Source of the DNA: Fusobacterium ulcerans
GTDB lineage: Bacteria > Fusobacteriota > Fusobacteriia > Fusobacteriales > Fusobacteriaceae
Length of the DNA stretch: 64,000 nt
Assembly: GCF_003019675.1 (NCBI RefSeq)
Contig: NZ_CP028105.1
Location: 2,806,282-2,870,281, forward strand
Direction of reading: 5' to 3'
Shown here: positions 42,281 through 50,344 of the stretch, piece after piece
Position numbering within the stretch: the first letter of the stretch is position 1
Layout: each line of letters opens with the position of its first letter
The notes under the pieces: generated by a model
Database searches by the model: none
Told to the model about the DNA's origin: nothing
What the model saw: the letters and a program-made list of their open reading frames with translations, nothing else
Position numbers and translations under genes: made by a program

Positions 42281-43477
42281 ATGAAAAAATTAGGATTACT
42301 ACCAAAACTGATACTAGGTTTGATAGCAGGTATCATAATCGGGAAAATTGGATTTGTACCATTATTAAGAATAATGATGACATTTAATGGATTATTTGGA
42401 AACTTTTTACAATTCGTTATCCCATTGATAATCTTAGGATTCGTAGCACCAGGTATTGGAGACTTAGGTAAAAAAGCTGGGAAATTACTAGCAGTTACTA
42501 CAGTTCTTGCATATGGTTCAACAATCGTATCTGGATCATTGGCATTCTTCACAAACTCTATCTTACTTAGAAAGATACTTCCAGCTGGAGCAGCTTTAGC
42601 AGAAGGAAGCCATCCAGAAGCAGGACTTTTAACTGGATATTTAACAGTTGATATGCCTCCGATCATGGGAGTAATGACTGCATTACTTATGGCATTTATC
42701 ATTGGTATTGGAATTGCAGTAGTTGAAGGAACAACACTTAAAAACTTCATGAATGAAATCCAAACAATAGTTGAAAAGATAATAACTAATATTATTATTC
42801 CATTCTTACCTCTATATATAGCTGGTATCTTTGCAAATATGACTTATGCTGGAGAAATAGTAAAAATCATGTCAGTATTCGCAAAAGTATTTGGAATAAT
42901 AATAATTCTTCACTTTGTTATCCTATTAATTCAATATACAATAGCTGGAACTTTAGCAGGAGCTAACCCGCTATTATTAATAAGAAAAATGCTTCCAGCA
43001 TATTTCACAGCTATAGGAACTCAATCATCAGCAGCAACTATTCCAGTTACTCTTAACCAAACTAAAGAAAATGGAGTAAATGAAGGAATCGCTGACTTTA
43101 CAATTCCATTATGTGCAACTATCCACTTATCAGGAAGTACAATTACTTTAGTAAGCTGTTCAATGGCAGTAATGATGTTACACGGAATGCCTATTACATT
43201 CTCAGGAATGTTTGGATTCATCCTTATGTTGGGAGTAACAATGGTAGCAGCACCAGGAGTACCAGGTGGAGCAGTAATGGCAGCACTTGGATTATTAGAA
43301 AGTATGTTAGGATTTGGTCCTGAACTTACATCTTTAATGATTGCACTTTACTTAACTCAAGATAGTTTTGGAACTGCTTGTAACGTAACAGGAGATGGAG
43401 CTATTGCTATAATGGTTAATAAAGTTGCTGGATTTAACTTAATAAAAAGAACTAAGAAAGAAACAGTAGAGGCATAA
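42281..43477 (+). CDS. Dicarboxylate/amino acid:cation symporter, probable threonine/serine importer (398 aa)
   Basis: A DAACS-family transporter. TQSSAATIPVTLNQT near residue 247 (HP1 loop), LCATIHLSGSTITL near 278 and AAPGVPGGAVMAALG near 326 (HP2 loop) are diagnostic; NVTGDGAIAIMVNKV near 368 replaces the usual NxxGD. The first residues are hydrophobic with no cleavable signal. Position between threonine ammonia-lyase and the oxidoreductase genes suggests threonine or serine uptake as in SstT, by inference. It differs from the symporter at 17026 and is likely not a recent duplicate. Confidence 0.88.
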   Translation: MKKLGLLPKLILGLIAGIIIGKIGFVPLLRIMMTFNGLFGNFLQFVIPLIILGFVAPGIGDLGKKAGKLLAVTTVLAYGSTIVSGSLAFFTNSILLRKILPAGAALAEGSHPEAGLLTGYLTVDMPPIMGVMTALLMAFIIGIGIAVVEGTTLKNFMNEIQTIVEKIITNIIIPFLPLYIAGIFANMTYAGEIVKIMSVFAKVFGIIIILHFVILLIQYTIAGTLAGANPLLLIRKMLPAYFTAIGTQSSAATIPVTLNQTKENGVNEGIADFTIPLCATIHLSGSTITLVSCSMAVMMLHGMPITFSGMFGFILMLGVTMVAAPGVPGGAVMAALGLLESMLGFGPELTSLMIALYLTQDSFGTACNVTGDGAIAIMVNKVAGFNLIKRTKKETVEA

Positions 43478-43522
43478 TAATATTACTAAAATATTATAAT
43501 AAATACTTAAAGGAAGGTAATT

Positions 43523-44098
43523 ATGAAAGAAATTTTTGAAATAAGATGGCATGGAAGAGGAGGTCAAGGAGCTAAAACAGCTTCTTTACTATTGGCAGAT
43601 GCAGCATTCAGTGGTGGAATGTTCGTTCAAGGGTTCCCAGAATATGGACCTGAGAGAATGGGTGCTCCTATTACAGCTTACAATCGTATCTCTAAAGAAA
43701 GAGTTACTGTTCATTCTAACATTTATGAACCTGATTTCGTAGTTGTTGTTGATGAAACTCTTATCGAAAGTGTAGATGTTACTAAAGGTCTTAAAGAGGA
43801 TGGAGCTATCATTATCAATAGTTCTAAACCTGCTTCTGAATTTAAAGCTCTTTTAAAAGGATACAAAGGAAGAGTATGTACTTGTGATGCAAGAACTATT
43901 TCTGAGGAAACTCTTGGTAAGAACTTCCCTAACACTCCTATGCTTGGAGCAGTAGTAAAAGTAAGTGGAGTTATGGAAGAGAAAGCTTTCCTTGAAGCAA
44001 TGGAAAACTCTTTTGCGCACAAATTTGCAAGTAAACCAGAAGTACTAAAAGGAAATATGGCTGCATTAGTACGTTCTATGAATGAGGTGAAAGAATAA
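43523..44098 (+). CDS. 2-oxoacid:ferredoxin oxidoreductase gamma subunit (191 aa)
   Basis: Gamma subunit of the four-subunit POR/VOR type. EIRWHGRGGQGAKTASLLLADAA at the N-terminus is the family signature (in part), followed by GFPEYGPERMGAPITAYNRI. It helps bind CoA and completes the alpha-beta-gamma-delta unit. The stop overlaps the delta start (TAATG). In this operon the natural substrate is probably 2-oxobutyrate from threonine, giving propionyl-CoA, CO2 and reduced ferredoxin; pyruvate cannot be excluded. Confidence 0.93.
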   Translation: MKEIFEIRWHGRGGQGAKTASLLLADAAFSGGMFVQGFPEYGPERMGAPITAYNRISKERVTVHSNIYEPDFVVVVDETLIESVDVTKGLKEDGAIIINSSKPASEFKALLKGYKGRVCTCDARTISEETLGKNFPNTPMLGAVVKVSGVMEEKAFLEAMENSFAHKFASKPEVLKGNMAALVRSMNEVKE

Positions 44099-44400
44099 TG
44101 AAAAATAAAGCTGGTGTACCAATTACTGAAGATATTAGCTGGAGAGATATAACTCCTGGTGGAGTGGTTTATGAAGCTGGAAGTGCTCAGCACTTCAGAA
44201 CTGGAGACTGGAGATCAATGAAGCCAGTTCTTTTGAGAGATAAATGTATTGACTGTCTTTTATGTGTTCCTTGCTGCCCAGATTCAGCGATACCTGTAAA
44301 AGATGGAAAGAGATTAGATTTCGATATGGATCATTGCAAAGGATGTGGAATCTGCGTTAAAGCATGTCCATTCAAAGCAATAGAATTGATAAAAGAGTAG
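44098..44400 (+). CDS. 2-oxoacid:ferredoxin oxidoreductase delta subunit, 2[4Fe-4S] (100 aa)
   Basis: Ferredoxin-like subunit. KCIDCLLCVPCCPDSAIPV near residue 50 and HCKGCGICVKACPFKAIEL near 80 hold eight Cys for two [4Fe-4S] clusters. It passes electrons from the thiamine-bound intermediate to free ferredoxin. The N-terminal part (WRDITPGGVVYEAGSAQ, TGDWRSMKPVLL) is typical of the delta subunit. Start overlaps the gamma stop by one base; alpha begins 16 bases downstream after GGAGG. Confidence 0.93.
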   Translation: MKNKAGVPITEDISWRDITPGGVVYEAGSAQHFRTGDWRSMKPVLLRDKCIDCLLCVPCCPDSAIPVKDGKRLDFDMDHCKGCGICVKACPFKAIELIKE

Positions 44401-44416
44401 TTCGGAGGTAGAATTA

Positions 44417-45595
44417 ATGAGTATAAGAGAAAGAATGTCAGGAAACGAAGCTATTGCAATAGCAATGAGACAAATAAATCCAGATGTAGTGCCTGCTTTT
44501 CCAATCACTCCATCGACAGAAATACCACAATATTTCTCTCAATATGTTGCTGATGGTTCAGTAGACAGTGAATTTATTCCAGTGGAATCAGAGCACAGCG
44601 CTATGTCAGCTGCAATGGGATCACAGGCAGCAGGAGCAAGAACTATGACTGCTACTTCATCATGCGGACTTGCATTGATGTGGGAAATGCTTTATGTAGT
44701 ATCTTCAGCAAGATTACCTGTAACTTTAGCTTGTGTAAACAGAGCCCTTACAGGACCTATCAATATCAATGCAGATCATAGTGACTCTATGGGTGCAAGA
44801 GATGCTGGATGGATTCAGCTATATAGTGAAACAAACCAAGAAGCTTATGATAATATGCTTCAAGCTAACAGAATAGGAGAGCATCCAGATGTTCAGCTTC
44901 CTGTAATGGTATGTCAAGATGGATTTATCACAAGCCACGCTGTTGAAAATATAGAATTATTAGAAGATGACAAAGCTAAAGCTTTTGTTGGAGAATACAA
45001 CCCAGAAGATTATCTTCTAAATGCAAAAAGACCTACAGCAGTAGGACCATATGATATCGTTTCTTACTATATGGAACATAAAGTAAGTCAAGCTCATGCT
45101 ATGATGAATGCTAAAAAAGTAATTCTTGAAGTAGCAGCAGAGTATGAAAAACTTACTGGAAGAAAATATGGACTATTTGAAGAATATAAATTGGACGATG
45201 CAGAAGTAGCAATAGTAGTTATCAACTCAACTGCTGGAACAGCTAAAGCAGCTATAGAAGAAATGAGAAAAGAAGGTAAAAAAGTTGGACTTCTAAAAAT
45301 CAGAGTATTCAGACCATTCCCTATGGAAGAAATAGCACAAGCGCTTAAAAATGTAAAAATGGTAGCAGTAATGGATAAATGTGAAGGATTCTCAGCAGCT
45401 GGAGGACCAGTTTTTGCAGAGGTAAGATCAGCACTTTATGACTGTAGCCCAAGACCTAAAATGATCAACTATGTATACGGACTTGGAGGAAGAGATATAA
45501 CTGTAAATCATATAAAAGAGATCTTTAATACTCTATTGGCAGAGAAAGATCAAGAAGTAAAAGATACATATAGACATTTTGGTGTAAGAGGGTAG
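44417..45595 (+). CDS. 2-oxoacid:ferredoxin oxidoreductase alpha subunit (392 aa)
   Basis: Alpha subunit carrying the pyrimidine-binding and transketolase C-terminal-like domains. SGNEAIAIAMRQINPDVVPAFPITPSTEI in pieces, EFIPVESEHSAMSAAMGSQAAGARTMTATSS in pieces, and VIVVINSTAGTAKAAIEEM-like AIVVINSTAGTAKAA start the C-terminal part, then GLLKIRVFRPFP. Length matches four-subunit POR/VOR alpha. The catalytic PVESEHSA stretch with Glu is intact. The operon context favours 2-oxobutyrate. Confidence 0.94.
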   Translation: MSIRERMSGNEAIAIAMRQINPDVVPAFPITPSTEIPQYFSQYVADGSVDSEFIPVESEHSAMSAAMGSQAAGARTMTATSSCGLALMWEMLYVVSSARLPVTLACVNRALTGPININADHSDSMGARDAGWIQLYSETNQEAYDNMLQANRIGEHPDVQLPVMVCQDGFITSHAVENIELLEDDKAKAFVGEYNPEDYLLNAKRPTAVGPYDIVSYYMEHKVSQAHAMMNAKKVILEVAAEYEKLTGRKYGLFEEYKLDDAEVAIVVINSTAGTAKAAIEEMRKEGKKVGLLKIRVFRPFPMEEIAQALKNVKMVAVMDKCEGFSAAGGPVFAEVRSALYDCSPRPKMINYVYGLGGRDITVNHIKEIFNTLLAEKDQEVKDTYRHFGVRG

Positions 45596-45606
45596 GAGGA
45601 AAGGAT

Positions 45607-46545
45607 ATGGCATATAATTTCAAAAAAGAAATGGAAAAACCTGAAAGACTTACTGGAGGACACAGAATGTGTGCAGGGTGTGGAGCACCAGTAGCAGTAA
45701 GAGGAGTATTAAGAGCATTAAAAGAGGAAGATGAGGCAGTAATATGCAGTGCAACAAGCTGTCTTGAAGTATCAACTTTCCTTTATCCATATACAGCATG
45801 GAAAGATTCATTTATTCACTCAGCATTTGAAAACGCAGCAGCAACAATAAGTGGAGCGCAGACTGCATACAAAGTATTAAAGAAAAAAGGTAAAATAGAC
45901 GAGTCATATAAATTCATAGCTTTCGGAGGAGACGGAGGAACTTACGATATAGGATTCCAATCACTTTCTGGAGCAATGGAAAGAGGACATGACATGGTTT
46001 ATGTATGTTACGATAACGAAGCATACATGAATACAGGTATCCAAAGATCATCAGCGACACCTATAGGAGCAGATACAACTACAACTCCAATAGGAAAAGA
46101 AAGCGCTGGAAAACCACAAGGAAGAAAAGATCTTACAGATGTAATATCAGCTCACAATGTAGCATATGTAGCTCAGACAACATTTATAGGAAACTTTAAA
46201 GACCTTCATGAGAAAGCAGAAAAAGCAATCTATACAGAAGGAGCAGCATTCCTAAACATATTAGCACCATGCCCAAGAGGATGGAGATATGAAGGTGAAG
46301 ACCTAATGGAAATGTGTAAATTAGCAGTAGAAACTTGCTACTGGCCACTATTTGAAGTAATAGATGGAGAATGGAAATTAAGCTACAGACCAAAAGTAAA
46401 ACTACCTGTAGAAGAGTTCTTAAAGAAACAAGGAAGATTCAAGCATCTATTTAAACCACAAAACAGACACATCATAGATAGAATTCAAAAAGATGTAGAT
46501 TTGAAATGGGAAAGACTTCTTAAAAGATGTGGAGAAGAGCTTTAA
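45607..46545 (+). CDS. 2-oxoacid:ferredoxin oxidoreductase beta subunit, TPP-binding (312 aa)
   Basis: Binds thiamine diphosphate and a proximal [4Fe-4S]. GGHRMCAGCGAPVAVR gives the CxxC, SATSCLEVSTFLYPY a third Cys, and FIAFGGDGGTYDIGFQSLSGA with YDNEAYMNTGIQRSSATP is the TPP motif (GDGG ... NEAYMNTG), all in short pieces. A C-terminal Cys for the cluster lies at ILAPCPRGWRY. It closes the threonine operon, followed by a strong terminator at 46586. Confidence 0.95.
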   Translation: MAYNFKKEMEKPERLTGGHRMCAGCGAPVAVRGVLRALKEEDEAVICSATSCLEVSTFLYPYTAWKDSFIHSAFENAAATISGAQTAYKVLKKKGKIDESYKFIAFGGDGGTYDIGFQSLSGAMERGHDMVYVCYDNEAYMNTGIQRSSATPIGADTTTTPIGKESAGKPQGRKDLTDVISAHNVAYVAQTTFIGNFKDLHEKAEKAIYTEGAAFLNILAPCPRGWRYEGEDLMEMCKLAVETCYWPLFEVIDGEWKLSYRPKVKLPVEEFLKKQGRFKHLFKPQNRHIIDRIQKDVDLKWERLLKRCGEEL

Positions 46546-46585
46546 TTAAATATGAAATATTGTCTGCAAACAATAGAACCTATAC

Positions 46586-46614
46586 AAAGAGCTGCCTTTT
46601 TGGCAGCTCTTTTG
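46586..46614 (+). terminator. Terminator of the threonine operon
   Basis: AAAGAGCTGCC (46586-46596) pairs perfectly with GGCAGCTCTTT (46602-46612) over a five-T loop, then TT. Confidence 0.85.
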
Positions 46615-46874
46615 TTAAAATAAATAAAGGGAATAAATATTTATTTTAGAAAAAGAAATTTTTTGAAAAATTAAAAGTATGGATATTATTAACAATGAAT
46701 GTAAATTTCATAGAATTGATAATTTTAATTATAATTTATTAAGAAATTTTATTAAAAAATTCTTGAACAATTTTGAAATAAAGGATATAATTGTTCTTGT
46801 AAAAAAACTATACTTATGTAATTTAGATAAAAAGGAGATATATGACATATCTAAAAATATTTTGGGAGGAGTTA

Positions 46875-48332
46875 ATGAAGAAGCATATTTTGCTGAAGAC
46901 CAATATAATACTCTGTTTGATAATATTTGCTGGTTTTTTAGGAATAACATCAACAAGTTATAATACTTATAAAAAGGTATTAGAAGATGATGTTGAAAAT
47001 ATTTCAAAACTTACTTCATCAACTTTATATTCAAAAATAGATGGGAAATTAATAGAACCTCTTTTTGTAGCCCAAACTATGGCTAATGACACTTTTTTGA
47101 AGAGCTGGCTGAAACATGAAAAAGAAAATATAAATAATAATGAATATAAAGAAGTCGTTGAAGAATACTTATATGCTATCAAGGAAAAATATGGATATGA
47201 TTCTGCATTTCTTATTTCTGCTGGAACAAATATTTATTACTTTTATGATGGAATAAATAAGATAGTTAATGAAGAGAATGAACATGATATATGGTATTAT
47301 AATTTTATAAATAAAAATAAGCCATATATGCTGAATATAGATTATGATGAAGTAAACAATGAAACTCTTACAATATTTGTTGATTGTCGAGTAGAAAATA
47401 AAGAAGGAAAACTTTTAGGGGTAGTAGGAGTAGGGATTAAAATGGACCATCTTCAAAAGCTTTTGAAAAGTTATGAAGATGAATTTGATTTAAATGCTTT
47501 TTTGACTGATAAAAATGGTTTGATAAAAGTGGATACAGACTCAGAAAACATAGAAATGGTAAATCTTTTTGAAGATGAAAAACTCTCTAAAGTAAAATGT
47601 GATATTTTTACAGAGCACTCAAATGCCAAGATTCATTGGTATGGAAAAAATAAAATGTGCAGTTGTTTAATTGTGCAGTATATACCTAATCTTGAATGGT
47701 ATTTAGTAGTAGAAAAGAACACTCAAGTTATAAGAGATTCTTTTCATTCTCTTCTTAAAAAAGATATAGCTATATCTTCCTTAATACTTGTATTGCTGAT
47801 GGCATTAAGCAGTTATATTATCAAACGATATAATCATAAGCTTTTTGTACTTTCAAAAATGGATGAACTTACAGGGCTTCCAAATTCAGATGCTTTGGAA
47901 ATGCGTTTTCTATTGGAAGAAAATAAATGGGCAGAAAAAGGAACTATATTATTCTTACTTGATGTAGATGATTTTAAAATTATTAATGACACTAAAGGAC
48001 ATATATTTGGGAATACTATTTTGACTAATATAGGAGAGATAGTTGGTAAAATGACTAAGAGCTATGGAATGAGTGTGAGATGGGGTGGAGATGAATTTGT
48101 TGGAACGATATCTCTTCCACTGGAAGAATCAAGAGTGCTGATAGAAGAAATAATGGAGGAAGTTTATAAAACATGCCTTAAAGATGGATGGAAAGTTACA
48201 TTAAGTATAGGAATAACTGATATTAAAAAAAATAGCAAATTAAATGATTTAATTGAAGAAGCAGATAGAGCTATGTATTTTTCTAAATGTTCTGGAAAAA
48301 ATAAAATAACTTACTATGAAGATATAAAATAA
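46875..48332 (+). CDS. Membrane diguanylate cyclase with Cache sensor (485 aa)
   Basis: The frame is open from 46842, but GGGAGG just upstream supports ATG 46875 (MKKHILLKTNII). A hydrophobic span (about 8-26), an extracytoplasmic dCache-like sensor (YGYDSAFLISAGTNIYYFYDGIN, DCRVENKEGKLLGVVGVGIKM, in pieces), a second span (about 300-320), then a GGDEF domain. VRWGGDEFVGTI near residue 405 is canonical, and FLLDVDDFKIINDTKGHIFGN is intact, so it should make c-di-GMP. No RxxD inhibitory site is evident (MSVR at that place). Stand-alone gene. Confidence 0.9.
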   Translation: MKKHILLKTNIILCLIIFAGFLGITSTSYNTYKKVLEDDVENISKLTSSTLYSKIDGKLIEPLFVAQTMANDTFLKSWLKHEKENINNNEYKEVVEEYLYAIKEKYGYDSAFLISAGTNIYYFYDGINKIVNEENEHDIWYYNFINKNKPYMLNIDYDEVNNETLTIFVDCRVENKEGKLLGVVGVGIKMDHLQKLLKSYEDEFDLNAFLTDKNGLIKVDTDSENIEMVNLFEDEKLSKVKCDIFTEHSNAKIHWYGKNKMCSCLIVQYIPNLEWYLVVEKNTQVIRDSFHSLLKKDIAISSLILVLLMALSSYIIKRYNHKLFVLSKMDELTGLPNSDALEMRFLLEENKWAEKGTILFLLDVDDFKIINDTKGHIFGNTILTNIGEIVGKMTKSYGMSVRWGGDEFVGTISLPLEESRVLIEEIMEEVYKTCLKDGWKVTLSIGITDIKKNSKLNDLIEEADRAMYFSKCSGKNKITYYEDIK

Positions 48333-48351
48333 AAATTATATAAATAATGAT

Positions 48352-48402
48352 AGTACACTAAAAATATTAGAGATAATCTATATTTATGGTGTACTTTTTT
48401 AT
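48352..48402 (+). terminator. Terminator with GTACAC stem
   Basis: AGTACAC (48352-48358) pairs with GTGTACT (48389-48395), then TTTTT. The long loop has inner pairing AAATAT/ATATTT and TAGA/TCTA. Same basal stem as the terminators at 9563 and 53577. Confidence 0.7.
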
Positions 48403-48423
48403 TTTAAAAAGGATATAGAAAAT

Positions 48424-48453
48424 TTGATTAGAATACCCATTATGTGATATAAT
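48424..48453 (+). promoter_or_regulatory. Promoter of the riboswitch/MATE transcript
   Basis: TTGATT (48424-48429), 18 bases, TATAAT (48448-48453) preceded by TGA (extended -10). Transcription should start near 48460, just before the structured leader. Confidence 0.7.
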
Positions 48454-48459
48454 GGCAGA

Positions 48460-48566
48460 AGAATAAGTGGAAACCTGTAACTCTGCCGCCGGGTAGAGCA
48501 TGAATCAGGCGTTCGATTTCACATCTTTAGGCCTTAGTAGATGTGAATAATCGGACGCTTTTTTAT
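48460..48566 (+). ncRNA. Transcription-terminating riboswitch upstream of a MATE pump, candidate guanidine-IV (mepA motif)
   Basis: The leader folds two ways. In the aptamer form GTG-G-AAA (48467-48473) pairs with TTTCAC (48517-48522), CCTG (48474-48477) with CAGG (48506-48509), and CTCTGCC (48481-48487) with GGGTAGAG (48491-48498); loop GCC can also pair with GGC near 48508. In the other form 48509-48526 makes a terminator with 48539-48558, using the same TTTCAC. Ligand binding should therefore prevent termination (ON switch). The guanidine-IV class is known upstream of mepA-type MATE pumps and has this compact design. I could not align it to a consensus, so the class is inferred. Confidence 0.65.
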
Positions 48567-48567
48567 T
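48509..48567 (+). terminator. Conditional terminator of the riboswitch
   Basis: GCGT-T-CGAT-T-TTCACATCT (from 48509) pairs with AGATGTGAA-TA-ATCG-G-ACGC (48539-48558), followed by TTTTTT. The 5' half contains the aptamer P1 3' strand. Confidence 0.8.
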
Positions 48568-48580
48568 TGGAGGTAGAAAA

Positions 48581-49897
48581 ATGGAAAAAAATATTGTACT
48601 TAAATCTTTTGTAAAGTATGTAACGTTAAATGTAATGGGAATGATAGGGCTGTCCTGCTATATTCTTGCAGATACCTATTTTGTTTCCAAAGGAATGGGA
48701 ACAGATGGATTGACAGCTTTAAATTTAGCTATACCCCTTTATACTTTTATTAATGGAACTGGATTAATGATAGGGATAGGTGGAGGAGCTAGATATGCAG
48801 TATTAAAAGCTAAAGGAGAGAATGACAAAGCAGACAGTATTTTTACTTATTCAATAGAAATAGGAATTTTAATTGGTTTGGTTTTTTTAACTGTGGGGAT
48901 ATTTTTAGGAGACAAAATAAGTTATCTGCTAGGAGCTGATAATGTAACTTTTAAAATGACAAGTATATATCTTAAAACAATTATGACTTTTGCTCCTTTT
49001 TTTATATTGAATAATATATTTTTAGCATTTGTAAGAAATGATGGTGATCCCAAACTTTCAATGACTGGAATGCTTCTTGGAAGTTTTTCAAATATAGTAC
49101 TAGACTATGTCTTTATATTTCCTTTAGGAATGGGAATGTTTGGAGCTGCTTTTGCAACTGGATTAGCTCCAGTCATCAGTATAGGAGTTATGTCTGTACA
49201 TTTACTAAAGAAAAGAAATCAGTTTCATTTGAAGAAAGAAAAATTAAATATACATAAAGTTGTTGAATTATGTGGAACAGGAGCTTCTTCATTCATAACT
49301 GAAATATCTTCTGGAATAGTGTTGATTGTATTTAATATAGTAATATTAGGATTGAGAGGAAATACAGGAGTAGCAGCGTATGGTGTAGTGGCTAATCTAG
49401 CTTTAGTGGTGATTGCTATATTTACAGGAGTAGCTCAGGGAGTACAGCCGTTGGTAAGTAAAAGCTATGGAAGTAAGAATAAAGAACAGCTTTACTATAT
49501 TTTAAGATACTCTATGATTCTATCGGTTGTTATTGCTGTATTTGTCTATATTGTGGTATTCTTTTCAGCAGATAAGCTAGTTTCCTTTTTTAACAAAGAA
49601 GGAAATAGAGAACTTTCAGCTTTAGCTGTAAATGGGCTTCATATATATTTTACAGGATTCTTATTTGCAGGAATCAATATAATATCATCTGTATTTTTCA
49701 GCTCAATGGAACATTCAAAGACAGGTTTTATAATTTCTATCACAAGAGGATTTGTAGCTGTAATCCCAGCAGTATGGCTGCTCTCACATATATTTGGAAT
49801 GATAGGAGTGTGGATGTCTTTTCCAATAGCAGAAATGATTGCATTATCATCAGTAATTTACTTCATGAATAACTATAAAAAACTTTTTAGAAATTAA
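48581..49897 (+). CDS. MATE-family multidrug efflux transporter (438 aa)
   Basis: A 12-span cation-coupled exporter of the MATE/MepA group. Two similar halves are visible: VMGMIGLSCYILADTYFVSKGMGTDGLTALNLAIPLYTFINGTG (in pieces) near the N-terminus and GVAAYGVVANLALVVIAIFTGVAQGVQPLVSKSYGS in pieces near residue 260. RNDGDPKLSMTGMLLGSFSNIVLDYVFIFPLGMGMFGAA is the hallmark internal loop (in pieces). TTGGAGG precedes the ATG. Expression is controlled by the riboswitch directly upstream, so the physiological substrate may be the riboswitch ligand (guanidine-like cation, inferred). Confidence 0.93.
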   Translation: MEKNIVLKSFVKYVTLNVMGMIGLSCYILADTYFVSKGMGTDGLTALNLAIPLYTFINGTGLMIGIGGGARYAVLKAKGENDKADSIFTYSIEIGILIGLVFLTVGIFLGDKISYLLGADNVTFKMTSIYLKTIMTFAPFFILNNIFLAFVRNDGDPKLSMTGMLLGSFSNIVLDYVFIFPLGMGMFGAAFATGLAPVISIGVMSVHLLKKRNQFHLKKEKLNIHKVVELCGTGASSFITEISSGIVLIVFNIVILGLRGNTGVAAYGVVANLALVVIAIFTGVAQGVQPLVSKSYGSKNKEQLYYILRYSMILSVVIAVFVYIVVFFSADKLVSFFNKEGNRELSALAVNGLHIYFTGFLFAGINIISSVFFSSMEHSKTGFIISITRGFVAVIPAVWLLSHIFGMIGVWMSFPIAEMIALSSVIYFMNNYKKLFRN

Positions 49898-49903
49898 AAT
49901 ATC

Positions 49904-49942
49904 AAGGACAGTATGCTATCTATAAAGCAGCTGTCTTTTTTA
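49904..49942 (+). terminator. Terminator after the MATE gene
   Basis: GACAG (49907-49911) plus inner TGCT pair with AGCA plus CTGTC (49931-49935), followed by TTTTTT. Confidence 0.65.
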
Positions 49943-49953
49943 TAAAAAAACTA

Positions 49954-49982
49954 TTGACATTAAAAAGAGTTAGTACTATAAT
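49954..49982 (+). promoter_or_regulatory. Consensus promoter of the DUF134/NifX-like operon
   Basis: TTGACA (49954-49959), exactly 17 bases, TATAAT (49977-49982): a perfect housekeeping promoter. Confidence 0.85.
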
Positions 49983-49986
49983 TATA

Positions 49987-50002
49987 TTGTGCATATGCAC
50001 AA
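49987..50002. promoter_or_regulatory. Perfect 16-bp palindrome at the transcription start (operator candidate)
   Basis: TTGTGCATATGCACAA is a perfect palindrome starting five bases after the -10 and ending just before the AGGAGG site, so a bound protein would block initiation. The first gene encodes a helix-turn-helix DUF134 protein, a natural candidate autorepressor. As RNA it could also form a hairpin near the ribosome site. Confidence 0.7.
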
Positions 50003-50014
50003 ATAGGAGGTTGT

Positions 50015-50344
50015 ATGCCTAGAGGAAAAAAGAGAAGATGCTGTAGAACATTAGAAAATGAAACTATATTTAAACCAACAGGAATACCATTGTCAGAGAT
50101 GGAGATAGTAGAGTTGGAATTAGATGAATTAGAAGCAGTGAGATTGGCTGATTATGAAGGAAAGAGTCAGATAGAAACAGGAGAGATAATGAATGTATCC
50201 AGAGGAACTGTACAAAGATTATTAGCTTCTGGAAGAAAAAAGATAATGGATGGATTTTTACATTCGAAAGCAATAAAGCTAAAAAATACATATTCAAACT
50301 ATACAGATGAAAAAATAGAAAATGGAGATGATGAGAATGAGTAA
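50015..50344 (+). CDS. DUF134 family helix-turn-helix protein (109 aa)
   Basis: The opening MPRGKKRRCCRTLENETIFKP and the sigma-70 region-4-like helix-turn-helix in the middle (LDELEAVRLADYEGKSQIETG then IMNVSRGTVQRLLASGRKKI, in pieces) match DUF134. Two adjacent Cys near the N-terminus may sense or bind metal. Family members usually sit beside NifX/NifB-type dinitrogenase-cofactor proteins, as here. Function is not established; DNA binding is likely. AGGAGG precedes the ATG. The stop overlaps the next gene by eight bases (ATGAGTAA). Confidence 0.9.
   Translation: MPRGKKRRCCRTLENETIFKPTGIPLSEMEIVELELDELEAVRLADYEGKSQIETGEIMNVSRGTVQRLLASGRKKIMDGFLHSKAIKLKNTYSNYTDEKIENGDDENE

Noticed and set aside
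40783-46545. Threonine operon as an isoleucine biosynthesis locus
   Set aside because: No acetohydroxyacid synthase or other ilv genes are present, and the enzyme downstream oxidises 2-oxoacids with ferredoxin.
46679-46963. 94-codon frame upstream of and overlapping the GGDEF gene at 46875
   Set aside because: No ribosome site precedes its ATG, it overlaps the well-supported GGDEF start by about 90 bases, and its composition is typical of chance AT-rich frames.
48437-48455. CCATTAT/ATAATGG hairpin before the MATE leader
   Set aside because: It overlaps the -10 element and lies upstream of the predicted transcription start, so it should not be in the RNA.
48489-48520. tRNA-like pieces (GGTAGAGC and GTTCGATT) in the MATE leader
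   Set aside because: No acceptor or anticodon stem can be formed and the T-like arm does not pair; the segment fits the riboswitch/terminator fold.
48460-48566. ZTP (pfl) riboswitch as identity of the MATE leader
   Set aside because: GUGGAAACC and GCCGCC recall the ZTP consensus, but there is no P1 flanking the first domain and no CCGCCUGGGC hairpin; gene context also favours a guanidine-type class.
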